Source of the DNA: Oceaniferula marina
GTDB lineage: Bacteria; Verrucomicrobiota; Verrucomicrobiia; Verrucomicrobiales; Akkermansiaceae
Direction of reading: 5' to 3'
Assembly: GCF_013391475.1 (NCBI RefSeq)
Contig: NZ_JACBAZ010000008.1
Span: forward strand, 1-64,000
DNA length: 64,000 bases
The notes beneath the pieces are model-generated. The model did no database searches, was not told the origin of the DNA, and worked only from the letters and a program-made list of their open reading frames with translations. This document shows positions 54,093-63,489 of the stretch, piece after piece (within the stretch, counting starts at the first letter, position 1; each line of letters opens with the position of its first letter). A program made the position numbers and the translations under genes.

Positions 54093-54944
54093 TCATAGAC
54101 CGAGAAACGTCCGCCGGGTGCCAGATTTCATACCGGCTTTTTTTCTGACATCCTTTTGAGAATACGACTTGGTAAGCATATCCGCGAGGAAGGTATTCTT
54201 TTTACTAATGCGATCCACATTTCCAACCTTCCTGATGTCGGTGATCCGGCTAAAGATCGCCCACTTGATCTTACTCGCAGGCACCGATTTTTCTCCATAC
54301 CCTTGCTTCTGGTTGCTCGACCAGAATTTTACCCAGTGAGCTCCATCTTTACGAAAGCTTCCGAGATAAATCACCGAATGGCCAAATTCCTTTTTGCCAA
54401 TTTCATCCGTCCAAAAAATCTTCATAAAATCACCCGGCTTTGCCCCCTGATACGATTCAAAGTTTTTGCCGATCCCGGTTTCATGAAAAAACACCGCCGT
54501 GCCCGGTCCGTTGGCATTCCACCTCCCCCAGACTCCGACACCATCTTGCTGACCTCTAGCAAGCAACGCAATGGCGTCCGACTGGGACAATTTCAAATAC
54601 CCCTTCCGCTCGGCCTCTTTCACGGCATAAAGAAAGGCCAGATATGTCGCACCCGAGCAATAGCTTGGAACCGCATGCCGTGCATTCACCACCAACTGAT
54701 TATCGCGGTAAACCATGGAATACCGAATCCCCATCGCAGCACGACGACTCGTCTCGTACCCCCCTCCTTTGGGCATTTTACGAATCCCTTGGAGCACCAG
54801 CTGATTGAAATTCGGCTTAACGATTTGGGCCCCCATTCGCTCACGTTGAGGTATATCCTTTGCTGGATCAGCATGCACTCCAGCACTGGCGATCACAACG
54901 AAACATACACAAGCCAACGATCTATATTTTTTCCATTTTTCCAT
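54093..54944 (-). CDS. Secreted NlpC/P60-like cysteine hydrolase candidate
   Basis: A 283-residue protein with signal peptide (SLACVCFVVIASAGVHA). The stretch HAVPSYCSGATYLAFLYAV puts C96 at the start of a helix, as in NlpC/P60 or amidase enzymes, and KEFGHSVIYLG supplies the His on a strand. PGDFMKIFWTD resembles the usual preceding strand. It could cleave peptidoglycan peptides or act as an amidase/effector. It sits between the kinase (2-nt gap) and the FHA-ABC exporter (48-nt gap). The C-terminal 50 residues are basic. Confidence 0.65.
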   Translation of the reverse strand: MEKWKKYRSLACVCFVVIASAGVHADPAKDIPQRERMGAQIVKPNFNQLVLQGIRKMPKGGGYETSRRAAMGIRYSMVYRDNQLVVNARHAVPSYCSGATYLAFLYAVKEAERKGYLKLSQSDAIALLARGQQDGVGVWGRWNANGPGTAVFFHETGIGKNFESYQGAKPGDFMKIFWTDEIGKKEFGHSVIYLGSFRKDGAHWVKFWSSNQKQGYGEKSVPASKIKWAIFSRITDIRKVGNVDRISKKNTFLADMLTKSYSQKDVRKKAGMKSGTRRTFLGL

Positions 54945-54946
54945 AC

Positions 54947-57025
54947 TTACAATCCTTTCAAATCATTTCGGGTCCGCTTCACCCCCTGCTCCCAACTCGT
55001 AATCTTCCAATCGCCAGATTTTTTTTCAATCGTCACCGTGTCATAGGCTTTACCTTTGGCCCGCTTACCACTGTAGTTCGAATAGCTATAATCGTATCCA
55101 AAGTATAGCTTCACCCGGGTATTGGATGGGTTCAAGGATTCATAACTGGTCTTCCCGTGAGACTTATATGACCGGTTAGGCCAGCGTTTCATGTTAGCTG
55201 AAAAACTTTGCATCACCTCACGCTTCGAGGCCTTTCGACCTTTGATGTATTCAAAGTTGACATAGTTATCGTATAGTCCCACCACCACATTGACATCATT
55301 ACTGGAAAGACGGCGGTAATAATCATTCACAAAGGAAACCAGCTCCTTTTTCAGGTTAGCTTCCCTGTTGTTTTCCTCCAACTCAGCTTGCTTTTTCGCG
55401 TCGGCTTCCCGCTGTCTGGCAATCTGCCGGTCTCTTGCCTCTTGATCCCTACGCATTTGGTCGGCATCTGCCTTGTCCTTATTGATTCGAGCTTGCCGTG
55501 TTGCGTCATCCTCTGACAAGCGAATCACGCCAAGATCAATTACCTGCCCCTTGCTCTTGACCGTCACCACCCGTTCTTCACTTTCTCGTCCCGGGGATGT
55601 AATCCGAAGGCTATGCCTCCCGACACCCTTGAGTGCATACCGTCCACCTTTCGGGCTCAGCTTTTCACCATCCACATACACTGTTACCGACGATGGAGTA
55701 GATTGAAACATCACCATGGCGGGGCACGAGCGCATCTCACGTTCACGCAACTCTCGAAGATCAGCCAACTTCAAGCGCTGTTGATGAGGTAAATTCTTTC
55801 GGTCCAATCCCCGGATCATTTTTTCCGCCTGATCATACTCCCCGAGCTTGATCGCCACCTCGAGATCCGTTAGCTGATCCTGACCATCATCAAACACCGG
55901 CTGTTCTTTTTTAACGGTCTCCCCCTTGGAGCCTTTATCCGCTTCCTTCTCTCCTTGAGCGAGGCCCCCATCACGGTTCAAGTACCAGAACGTCCCTCCG
56001 GCAACGGTCATCGCAAGCAGCAACATCGCAACCGCCAAGAACACTAGCTTCTTACTTCCCCCAGAGGATGCAGGCTGGGGCATCGGCGGAATTGCTGTCG
56101 GCCGCGAAGTGTGTATATGACTCGGAGAATCAGATAAAGCTAACATACTCAACCAGGCATCTACCGACTGCGGACGTTGGGCTTCACCCATCTGCAAAGC
56201 CTGATCAATACCACTCAAAAATGCCGGAGGAAACCCAGCTGGTTGCAATTGGCACAATGGAACCAGCGGGTCGGGTTGCTGATTGCGAAACGCATCATTC
56301 CGCTCACTTGCGGGAGCCGGTTTTTTACCGGTAATCATGTGATAAACACATGCCGCCATACTGTAAATATCGCTCCACGCCCCTTGATACTTTGCATCCG
56401 TTGAGTATTGCTCGATCGGTGCATACCCGGGGGTAATGATACTCGTAACATCCAGACTCTTTCCACCGACCTGCTGTCGGGCAGCCCCAAAATCGATTAA
56501 GATCGGTGTTCCATGTTGCGTGATATAAATATTCTCAGGTTTGATATCGCGGTGCAAAACTCCCGCCAGATGAACCACTCTCAAGCCATCCAGCAATGGG
56601 AGTAAAATGGGAACCAAATCCTGATAAGCATACGATCCTCTTTTTCGCATCACATGCCGAAGGTCCTCTCCTTCAATAAAGGGCATCACCATGTAAGCCG
56701 TTCCATTTTGACGAAAAAACCTGAGCACCCGCACAATATTTGGATGCTCAAATCCAGCAATCGTCCGAGCCTCCTTGATAAACGAATCAATGGCCCATTC
56801 ATAATCATCCCGCAATGACTCCGTTTGAGCCATCACCGTGTTGCCGTCGACACGTGTAGCGATTCCATCGGGCAGTAGCTCTTTAATGGCCACACGCTTT
56901 TGCAAACGCTGGTCTTCGCCGGAATAAGTAATGGCGAAGCCGCCCTTACCTAACACCCCGTCGATCCGGTATTCTTCAAGCTGGACTCCTACTTCAAGAC
57001 ACAGCGCATTTTGCTCAGTCACCAT
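54947..57025 (-). CDS. Membrane Ser/Thr protein kinase with PEGA and NTF2-like domains
   Basis: A 692-residue Hanks-type kinase. The Gly loop LGKGGFAITYSG, K48 in VAIKE, catalytic HRDIKPEN (158-165) and DFG (178-180) are all present. The juxtamembrane region is Pro-rich, and one membrane helix (about 326-348) is followed by an extracytoplasmic part. That part has a helical segment, a PEGA-like domain (SVTVYVDGEKLSPKGGRYAL), a charged coiled coil (about 530-575) and a C-terminal NTF2/SnoaL-like domain (SFVNDYYRRLSSNDVNVVVGLYD...). It probably senses an envelope signal and phosphorylates partners that the FHA domains encoded two genes downstream could bind. Confidence 0.93.
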   Translation of the reverse strand: MVTEQNALCLEVGVQLEEYRIDGVLGKGGFAITYSGEDQRLQKRVAIKELLPDGIATRVDGNTVMAQTESLRDDYEWAIDSFIKEARTIAGFEHPNIVRVLRFFRQNGTAYMVMPFIEGEDLRHVMRKRGSYAYQDLVPILLPLLDGLRVVHLAGVLHRDIKPENIYITQHGTPILIDFGAARQQVGGKSLDVTSIITPGYAPIEQYSTDAKYQGAWSDIYSMAACVYHMITGKKPAPASERNDAFRNQQPDPLVPLCQLQPAGFPPAFLSGIDQALQMGEAQRPQSVDAWLSMLALSDSPSHIHTSRPTAIPPMPQPASSGGSKKLVFLAVAMLLLAMTVAGGTFWYLNRDGGLAQGEKEADKGSKGETVKKEQPVFDDGQDQLTDLEVAIKLGEYDQAEKMIRGLDRKNLPHQQRLKLADLRELREREMRSCPAMVMFQSTPSSVTVYVDGEKLSPKGGRYALKGVGRHSLRITSPGRESEERVVTVKSKGQVIDLGVIRLSEDDATRQARINKDKADADQMRRDQEARDRQIARQREADAKKQAELEENNREANLKKELVSFVNDYYRRLSSNDVNVVVGLYDNYVNFEYIKGRKASKREVMQSFSANMKRWPNRSYKSHGKTSYESLNPSNTRVKLYFGYDYSYSNYSGKRAKGKAYDTVTIEKKSGDWKITSWEQGVKRTRNDLKGL

Positions 57026-57094
57026 CAGACAGACCGTGGCAGAGCCCCCTTGCCAGTGTCAAGAAGCAATCCCGTCACCTCGGATCAGGGAGAA

Positions 57095-57957
57095 CAAACA
57101 TCAGCCCCTCGAGTCGCACACCTCTGCGCACACCTGCAGTAGGACAGGTTTCCCAACCTGTCGGCAAGCGTTGGAAGAACACATCCCAAGCGCGCCTCCC
57201 CTACCAGCCGACCGATTAGAAATCGGTCCCACTCTCTTCCTCGACTCACGTCACACGACAGAGCAACCCTACACACATCAGCAAGCCAAAAGCCGTGCAC
57301 CTCTACGCACACCCACAGTAGGACAGGTTTCCCAACCTGTCGGCAAGCTTTGGAAGAACACATCCCAAGCGCACATCCCCTACCAGCCGACCGATTAGAA
57401 ATCGGTCCTACTCTCTTCCTCTACTCACGTCACACGACAGAGCACCCCTACACACATCAGCAAGCCAAAAGCCGTGCACCTCTGCGCACACCCACAGTAG
57501 GACAGGTTTCCCAACCTGTCGGCAAGCTTTGGGAGAACACATCCCAAGCGCACATCCCCTACCAGCCGACCGATTAGAAATCGGTCCTACTCTCTTCCTC
57601 GACTCACGTCACACGACAGAGCAACCCTACACACATCAGCAAGCCAAAAGCCGTGCACCTCTGCGCACATCCGCAGTAGGACAGGTTTCCCAACCTGTCG
57701 GCAAGCTTTGGGAGAACACATCCCAAGCGCACATCCCCTACCAGCCGACCGATTAGAAATCGGTCCTACTCTCTTCCTCTACTCACGTCACACGACAGAG
57801 CACCCCTACACACATCAGCAAGCCAAAAGCCGCGCACCTCTGCGCACACCCACAGTAGGACAGGTTTCCCAACCTGTCGGCAAGCTTTGGAAGAACACAT
57901 CCCAAGCGCGCATCCCCTACCAGCCGACCGATTAGAAATCGGTCCTACTCTCCCCCT
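57095..57957. repeat. Five-copy 179-bp tandem array of paired REP hairpins (BIME-like)
   Basis: GTAGG marks occur at 57139, 57318, 57497, 57676 and 57855, exactly 179 bp apart. Each unit holds two different hairpins in opposite orientation. One is GTAGGACAGGTT-TCCC-AACCTGTCGG. The other, about 70 bp further, is CCGACCGATT-AGAA-ATCGGTCCTAC. Units are nearly identical apart from a few substitutions, so duplication was recent. 179 is not a multiple of 3, and the short frames inside are not genes. The array lies just upstream of the kinase gene, and its last copy ends at the intron remnant. Its left-hand end (57026-57094) probably holds the kinase promoter, not clearly recognised. Confidence 0.92.
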
Positions 57958-58288
57958 GCTCCCGCCACATCCCACACCACTGGACGTACGGTTCCGTATC
58001 ACGGCGGTTCATCTTAGGACTGTCTGATCAATGAACTTTGCTTCTGATTGCAGATCCACCAATCCGAGGGAGTCAAAGTATTCCCTCTTGAAGGCCCGAT
58101 CCATGATTCCGCTCCGCAAGTATTGCCCGATGAGTTTAAACAAAACGGTATCGTTTACTCTCGCTCGCAGAGCTCTGCATCAGGATATCATGATTGACCA
58201 CATCGAAAAACTTTTCGAGATCAAGGTCAAGGACCCGCCGTTTGCCTTCATGCTGGCAGCTTTGTGCTTTTCGCACCGCTTGCCTTCC
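57958..58288 (-). pseudogene. Decayed group II intron reverse transcriptase/maturase remnant
   Basis: On the minus strand, 58288 to about 58170 reads GRQAVRKAQSCQHEGKRR then VLDLDLEKFFDVVNHDILM, the conserved start of the LtrA-type RT palm. A one-base frameshift then gives LRARVNDTVLFKLIGQYLRSGIM, the next conserved RT segment. The frame then jumps to a C-terminal-like REYFDSLGLVDL, so the whole catalytic core (including YADD) is deleted, and stops at 58009-58011. Downstream, 57958-58008 resembles the structured RNA that follows the RT in bacterial group II introns. The element is dead. The N-terminal third is also missing. Confidence 0.75.
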
Positions 58289-58360
58289 GCTAGCGCTTCT
58301 CTCTGCCGAGCCCGCAGGGGACTTGCCCCTCCAAGTCGGTGCGCCCTGCCGGGCACACAC

Positions 58361-58396
58361 AAAAAAAACGCCCCGGGAGTTGGAGGCTCCCGGGGC
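58361..58396 (-). terminator. Strong Rho-independent terminator (minus strand)
   Basis: A perfect 10-bp stem GCCCCGGGAG (58370-58379) / CTCCCGGGGC (58387-58396) with a 7-nt loop, followed on the minus strand by eight T. It lies about 210 nt beyond the cysE stop and could end that transcript. The 58397-58607 stretch holds no recognisable gene; a short frame there (start 58462) has no support. Confidence 0.88.
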
Positions 58397-58607
58397 CGTG
58401 ACTTTCAACTCCTCCACGCTGATACTGTGATCGAAGTCGACAACTGCAACGGTTGTGTTCACTTAGTGAGGCCGTAATATACGGATCATCAGACTAAATG
58501 AACAGCTAAATTTTTAATATTTTTCAATTTACAGCTCAAAATCGACACCACGAGCCCAACATCGCCAATTATTTTAAAAAGAACGCGACATCACACGCCT
58601 CATCTTT

Positions 58608-59471
58608 TTATTCATCGCTCAAGCGCTGATTCATATCCATCGCTGGATTTTCCTCACAACTTTCACCCACGATGATTGCGGGGACACCGGCAACCGTCTT
58701 ATGCGCAGGAACATCCTCAAGAACCACACTTCCCGCCCCAATCTTCGCACACTCTCCGATGGTCACTCGCCCAAGAATTTTCGACCCCGCTCCAATCAAG
58801 ACACCGGAGCACACAATGGGATGGCGGTTTCCGACCTCATTCCCGGTTCCTCCCAGCGTCACTTCATGTAAAATCGACACGTTATCATGAATAATCGCCG
58901 TTTCCCCTACCACCACACTGGTGGCGTGGTCCAACAAAATGCCACATCCGATGGTTGCCCCTGGATGGATATCCACTCCGAAAATCTCACTCACCACGCT
59001 CTGGAAATACAAGGCCAGTGCCTTTCGACCATCAAGCCACAATTGATGCGACACCCGGTATGCTGTGATGGCCAAAAAACCTTTATAGAAGAGTAAGGGT
59101 TCGAGTGCTGATTGGCATGCAGGATCCCGCTCATAGATCGCCTGCAAGTCCCAGGCTGCACTCTGGACCAATTGCTCATTGGTATCGAGGATCCCAAACA
59201 ATAATGGCTCCAGCTCAGCTCGTAGCATATCTTCCCGGGACAACCTACGAGCCAAACGTGCGGCTAAACTTTCGGTCAAACTCTCCCGACTGAGAATCAC
59301 ATCCTCGAGCAAATGGTGCAAATGGGACTCCTCTTCAGAGATCTCACTGGCCGCTTGCCGAACACCATCCCAAATCAAGGCCAGCTCTGCCCGGTTCTCT
59401 TCGAGGGTGCGGGCTGTATGACAGAGATTGGCGTGCTTGTCACTGGCTTGTAATTGGCTTTCGTGTTGCAT
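58608..59471 (-). CDS. cysE: Serine O-acetyltransferase
   Basis: It makes O-acetylserine from serine and acetyl-CoA, the entry to cysteine synthesis. The C-terminal half is a left-handed beta helix of hexapeptide repeats with the family landmarks EIFGVDIHPGATIGCGILLDHATSVVVGETA, ILHEVTLGGTG, HPIVCSGVLIGAGSKILG and GAGSVVLEDVPAHKTVAGVPA. An N-terminal helical domain of about 130 residues precedes it. Start placed at ATG 59471 (288 residues). Its start codon is only 8 nt from that of the divergent Rrf2 regulator, so a start further inside (for example a TTG near WDGVRQ) cannot be excluded. Confidence 0.94.
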   Translation of the reverse strand: MQHESQLQASDKHANLCHTARTLEENRAELALIWDGVRQAASEISEEESHLHHLLEDVILSRESLTESLAARLARRLSREDMLRAELEPLLFGILDTNEQLVQSAAWDLQAIYERDPACQSALEPLLFYKGFLAITAYRVSHQLWLDGRKALALYFQSVVSEIFGVDIHPGATIGCGILLDHATSVVVGETAIIHDNVSILHEVTLGGTGNEVGNRHPIVCSGVLIGAGSKILGRVTIGECAKIGAGSVVLEDVPAHKTVAGVPAIIVGESCEENPAMDMNQRLSDE

Positions 59472-59479
59472 TGCGTCTT

Positions 59480-59887
59480 GTGAGGATTTCCCAGAAACTA
59501 GAATATGCATGCCGAGCGATGGTTCAACTCGCCCGGCATCATGACGGCCACACTCTTACACGACTAGACGAACTAGCGCAACGTGAAGACGTGTCAGCCA
59601 ATTTTTTAGTTCAAATCCTCAACGACTTGAAACGTGATGGTCTGATCGAAAGCAAACGTGGCAAAGCCGGTGGCTATCTACTCGCCCGCGCCCCTCGCGA
59701 GATTTCCCTGTTCGAAATCACTCAGGCCGTGGAGTCCGGGTTACTCCGACTCAACATTGCCGTGGAAGGCGAATCGGGAAGTGCCGTCAAGGCTGCTTGG
59801 GATCAAGCGTCCCAAGCACTAACAAAAGAGCTTAAATCCATCACGCTCGACACCTTGGGAACCCAATCTCCCATGTTCTATATTTAA
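59480..59887 (+). CDS. Rrf2-family transcriptional regulator (CymR-like context)
   Basis: A 135-residue Rrf2 winged-helix regulator starting at GTG 59480 (MRISQKLEYACRAMVQLARH). The recognition part is EDVSANFLVQILNDLKRDGLIESKRGKAGGY, with the family wing LLARAPREISLFEITQAVES. It lacks the three clustered Cys that bind the Fe-S cluster in IscR. Its only Cys is near residue 11. Divergence from cysE with almost no gap suggests a cysteine-metabolism regulator like B. subtilis CymR. This functional reading is inferred from context. Confidence 0.88.
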   Translation: MRISQKLEYACRAMVQLARHHDGHTLTRLDELAQREDVSANFLVQILNDLKRDGLIESKRGKAGGYLLARAPREISLFEITQAVESGLLRLNIAVEGESGSAVKAAWDQASQALTKELKSITLDTLGTQSPMFYI

Positions 59888-59993
59888 TTGAGGCTAGGAA
59901 TCCCCTGCCTGCAATTATAGACAAACCACCCACCCGGCACTTTCCCGTATTTCGCTCTCGCCTGAAGATGATTATCCGCTATCTTCGGACATC

Positions 59994-60173
59994 ATGGACG
60001 AATTCCTGTCGCTCTGCAAAGACCCGTTCCTCGCCTTGGTCGCCGGCCTCATTGTCGGCATTCTTTTTTCGGCAATCAAACTGCCGATCCCGGCCCCACC
60101 CGCCCTGCCCGGGGTGCTCGGAATCGTCGGTATCTACCTCGGAGGACTGATCTGGAAGTCCCTCAGTTCCTGA
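59994..60173 (+). CDS. Small XapX-like membrane protein (59 aa)
   Basis: ATG 59994 to TGA 60171-60173 gives a 59-residue protein with two membrane helices around a Pro-rich turn (KLPIPAPPALPG), the layout of XapX/DUF1427 proteins. These small proteins often lie beside nucleoside-related or xanthosine genes, though their function is unknown. It ends 6 nt before the deoA start, so it is the first gene of the nucleoside-salvage operon. A longer frame from 59968 exists, but ATG 59994 gives the family-like length. Confidence 0.75.
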   Translation: MDEFLSLCKDPFLALVAGLIVGILFSAIKLPIPAPPALPGVLGIVGIYLGGLIWKSLSS

Positions 60174-60179
60174 GTAACC

Positions 60180-61514
60180 ATGAGTCCTCCCGCTATCATG
60201 CTCCCACAGGAAATCATACGCAAAAAACGAGACCAAGAGACACTGACTCCGGCCGAAATTGAAAGCTTTGTTGATGGGGTCACCAGCGCAAAGGTCACCG
60301 ATAGTCAGATTGCAGCCTTTGCCATGGCCGTCTACTTCAACGGCATGAACCGGCGTGAAGCAACCGCTCTCACCCTCGCCATGCGAGACAGCGGAGAGGT
60401 GCTCGACTGGAAGCAACAAGATCTCCCTGGTCCCATCGTGGACAAACATTCAACCGGAGGCGTTGGCGATGGAACCTCCATCATGTTAGGACCGATGTTA
60501 GCCGCCTGCGGAGCCTTCGTCCCCATGATCTCAGGTAGAGGCCTCGGCCACACCGGCGGAACCCTCGACAAACTCCAATCAATCCCCGGCTACCATGTCA
60601 CCCCCGACAAGGAAACCTTCCGCAGGGTCGTCTCCCAATGCGGTGTCGCCATCATTGGTCAAACCGCTGAACTCGCTCCCGCCGACCGCAGAATATACGC
60701 CGTTCGAGATGTCACCGCCACGGTCGAATCCATCCCCCTGATTACAGCCTCCATTCTGTCAAAAAAATTAGCCGAAGGAATCGACTGCCTGGTGATGGAC
60801 GTTAAATCCGGAAACGGTGCTTTCATGAAAGACCATCTGCAATCTGAGACTCTGGCCAAACACATCACCAGCGTCGCCAATGCAGCGGGAGTCAAAACCT
60901 CGGCTCTGGTCACCGACATGAACCAATGCCTCGGCGACAACGCAGGCAATGCTCTCGAAATCCGAGAAGCCATCCATTTCCTAACAGGCCAACATCAAAA
61001 CCCGCGACTCAAGAAGGTCATCATGGCCCTGGGATCGGAACTGCTTCAACTTAGTGGACTGGCCCCAAACAACGAGAATGCCCAACAGCAACTCGAACAG
61101 GCATTGCAATGCGGAGCCGCCGCCGAGACCTTCGCTAATATGTGTCAGCAACTGGGAGCTCCGGGAGACCTCCTTGAGCGCCACACGAGCTACCTCCCAT
61201 CAGCTCCAGTCATCCGCCCGATTTTCGCCAAACATCCCGGTGTGATTACCTCCATCGACACCCGCCAACTCGGACTCAGCATCGTCGGGCTAGGAGGAGG
61301 AAGGTCCCGCCCGCAAGACCAGATCAACCCCGCCGTGGGACTCTCCGACATCATCCAACCAGGACAAGTCACGGACTCCCCGCTGGCAACCATCCACGCC
61401 CAAACAGAAGACGACTGGCAACAGGCGGCTAAACAAATCCAACAGGCCATCACCATTGGCCAACAGCCACCATCTCCCCAGCCAGTGATACTCAACACCA
61501 TCGCTTCAGGCTAA
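60180..61514 (+). CDS. deoA: Thymidine phosphorylase
   Basis: It splits thymidine or deoxyuridine with phosphate into the base and deoxyribose-1-phosphate. The 444-residue protein has the phosphorylase signature [18 protein letters not shown] and the substrate/phosphate motif [27 protein letters not shown] and the C-terminal alpha/beta domain ([19 protein letters not shown]) follow. An inner ATG at 60198 ([12 protein letters not shown]) fits the E. coli N-terminus better and may be the real start. deoB follows after 13 nt. Confidence 0.95.
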   Translation: MSPPAIMLPQEIIRKKRDQETLTPAEIESFVDGVTSAKVTDSQIAAFAMAVYFNGMNRREATALTLAMRDSGEVLDWKQQDLPGPIVDKHSTGGVGDGTSIMLGPMLAACGAFVPMISGRGLGHTGGTLDKLQSIPGYHVTPDKETFRRVVSQCGVAIIGQTAELAPADRRIYAVRDVTATVESIPLITASILSKKLAEGIDCLVMDVKSGNGAFMKDHLQSETLAKHITSVANAAGVKTSALVTDMNQCLGDNAGNALEIREAIHFLTGQHQNPRLKKVIMALGSELLQLSGLAPNNENAQQQLEQALQCGAAAETFANMCQQLGAPGDLLERHTSYLPSAPVIRPIFAKHPGVITSIDTRQLGLSIVGLGGGRSRPQDQINPAVGLSDIIQPGQVTDSPLATIHAQTEDDWQQAAKQIQQAITIGQQPPSPQPVILNTIASG

Positions 61515-61527
61515 CTCATCACTCGCC

Positions 61528-62760
61528 ATGTCCCGTGTCATCCTTCTTGTTCTCGATTCACTAGGTATTGGAGCCTCCTCTGATGCCGAGGAGTTCGGTG
61601 ATGCCGGAGCGGACACTCTGGGACACATTGCCGAGCGATGCCTTGAATCCGGGTCTCCACTTCACATCCCCCACCTTTGCCAACTCGGGTTAGCCCATGC
61701 CTATCAATTACACACAGGCCGGTTGCCAACGGGCATTCGTCCCGCCGTAGAACCCATCGGATCTTACGCTTGCGCCAGAGAGATTTCGTCCGGAAAAGAC
61801 ACGCCGAGCGGACACTGGGAAATGATGGGCGTGCCGGCACTTTGGGACTGGGGCTATTTCCCCTATCTCACAGACTCTTTCCCCCAATCAATTCTAGATC
61901 AGATCGTTGAAACAAGTGGCATTCCCGGCTATCTCGGCAACTGTCACGCCTCGGGAACGGACATCATCGCCCGACTCGGAGAAAAACACATCCAATCAGG
62001 AAAACCCATTTTTTATACTTCCGCAGACAGTGTCTTTCAAATCGCCTGCCACGAACAGAGCTTCGGCCTGGAAAACCTCTACCGACTCTGCATGCTTTGC
62101 CGGGAAATCCTCATGCCCCTCAAGATTGGCCGTGTGATCGCCCGCCCATTCATCGGTAACAGTGCATCCAACTTCGAACGGACAGGCAACCGCCACGACT
62201 ACGCCATTGAACCACCCGCCCCCACCTTATTAACAAAACTCACCGAAGCCGGTGGACAGGTCACCGGCATCGGTAAAATAGCCGACATCTTTGCCCACAC
62301 CGGTATCAGCCGTGAAGTCCGAGCCTCCGGACATCCGGCCCTCTGGCAAGCCACTCTGGCCGCCATGGATGCCACAGCCATGGCGACCAACCATCAACTG
62401 ATCATGACCAACTTTGTCGACTTTGATGCTGTCTATGGTCACCGCAGGGATGTCATGGGCTACGGTCGGGCACTCGAAACCTTCGACCGGGAACTTCCCA
62501 AACTCTTGCGGCACTTGCAAGATGACGACCTACTCATCATCACCGCAGATCACGGCAATGATCCAAGCTGGAAAGGAACCGACCATACCCGTGAGAAGGT
62601 CCCGATTCTGACCTATCAAAAAACACAAAGCCAGGGGAGCAACCTCGGTCACCGATCCACATTTGCAGACATCGCTCAAACCCTGGCCCGACACTTTGAC
62701 CTCCCGCCTTTCGAATACGGCACAGCTCTATTTACACCAACAAGCGCCCGATCATCATGA
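61528..62760 (+). CDS. deoB: Phosphopentomutase
   Basis: A metalloenzyme moving phosphate between C1 and C5 of (deoxy)ribose, linking nucleoside cleavage to deoxyribose-5-phosphate and central metabolism. The 410-residue protein has the alkaline-phosphatase-superfamily landmarks [10 protein letters not shown] (metal), [13 protein letters not shown] (phosphothreonine site), [15 protein letters not shown] and [18 protein letters not shown]. Its end overlaps the deoD ATG by 4 nt (ATGA), a sign of translational coupling. Confidence 0.96.
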   Translation: MSRVILLVLDSLGIGASSDAEEFGDAGADTLGHIAERCLESGSPLHIPHLCQLGLAHAYQLHTGRLPTGIRPAVEPIGSYACAREISSGKDTPSGHWEMMGVPALWDWGYFPYLTDSFPQSILDQIVETSGIPGYLGNCHASGTDIIARLGEKHIQSGKPIFYTSADSVFQIACHEQSFGLENLYRLCMLCREILMPLKIGRVIARPFIGNSASNFERTGNRHDYAIEPPAPTLLTKLTEAGGQVTGIGKIADIFAHTGISREVRASGHPALWQATLAAMDATAMATNHQLIMTNFVDFDAVYGHRRDVMGYGRALETFDRELPKLLRHLQDDDLLIITADHGNDPSWKGTDHTREKVPILTYQKTQSQGSNLGHRSTFADIAQTLARHFDLPPFEYGTALFTPTSARSS

Positions 62761-63482
62761 CACCTCACATCAATGCCCAAGCCAACGATTTTGCCCCGAC
62801 ATGCCTGCTGCCCGGAGACCCACTCCGAGCGGAATACATCGCCAAAACCTTTCTGGATTCTCCAAAACTAGTCAGCTCAGTCCGTAACATGCTCGCCTTC
62901 ACCGGCAGCTACCAAGGCACCCCTGTCTCCGTCATGGGCAGCGGAATGGGAATCCCCTCGATCTCCATTTATGCCAAAGAGCTCATCACAGAATACGGAG
63001 TCAACAACCTGATCCGGGTCGGCAGTTGCGGAGCGGTCAATCGCTCGGTGGCGATCCGGGACATCCTGATCGCCGTGGGAGCATGCACCGACTCGAAAGT
63101 GAACCGCCAACGCTTCCAAGATCATGATTTTTCTGCCATCGCTGATTATAGTCTACTCAAAGCCGCAAACGATGCGGCGGGGCAACTGAATCTCCCGGTA
63201 CGCAATGGCAACCTATTTTCAGCGGACCTCTTCTACACGCCCAATTCAGGAATGTTCGATACCATGGAGTCCATGGGCGTGCTTGCCGTAGAAATGGAAG
63301 CCGCCGGGCTATATGGTGTGGCGGCCGAGTTTGGAGCAAAAGCCCTGGCCATCTGCACCGTTTCCGACCACATCCGTACTGGGGAGGCCACCACGGCAGA
63401 GGAACGGCAGTCCAGCTTCGAAGAAATGATGAAGCTCGCGCTTGAAACAAGCAAATCCATAGAAGCCGACACCTCGAAATAA
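62757..63482 (+). CDS. deoD: Purine nucleoside phosphorylase, DeoD type
   Basis: It phosphorolyses purine (deoxy)nucleosides. The 241-residue hexameric-type enzyme has [13 protein letters not shown] (phosphate site), [45 protein letters not shown] and the catalytic-Asp region [10 protein letters not shown]. Third of the deoA-deoB-deoD-cdd chain; the cdd gene begins 7 nt after its stop. Confidence 0.96.
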   Translation: MTPHINAQANDFAPTCLLPGDPLRAEYIAKTFLDSPKLVSSVRNMLAFTGSYQGTPVSVMGSGMGIPSISIYAKELITEYGVNNLIRVGSCGAVNRSVAIRDILIAVGACTDSKVNRQRFQDHDFSAIADYSLLKAANDAAGQLNLPVRNGNLFSADLFYTPNSGMFDTMESMGVLAVEMEAAGLYGVAAEFGAKALAICTVSDHIRTGEATTAEERQSSFEEMMKLALETSKSIEADTSK

Positions 63483-63489
63483 CAAGACC

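Noticed and set aside
57034-57062. Sigma-54 or sigma-70 promoter for the kinase gene
   Set aside because: TTGACA is present but no acceptable -10 box follows, and the GG/GC spacing does not fit sigma-54.
57350-57935. Series of overlapping 75-residue open frames in the tandem array
   Set aside because: They repeat because the DNA repeats, shift frame with the 179-bp period, and have no ribosome sites or protein-like conservation. They are by-products of the REP array.
57095-57957. CRISPR array
   Set aside because: The whole 179-bp unit is repeated with no unique spacers, and there are no cas genes nearby.
58136-58462. A 108-residue minus-strand frame as a complete gene
   Set aside because: Only its C-terminal part matches group II intron reverse transcriptase. 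The N-terminal part runs through a perfect terminator hairpin and is not protein-like.
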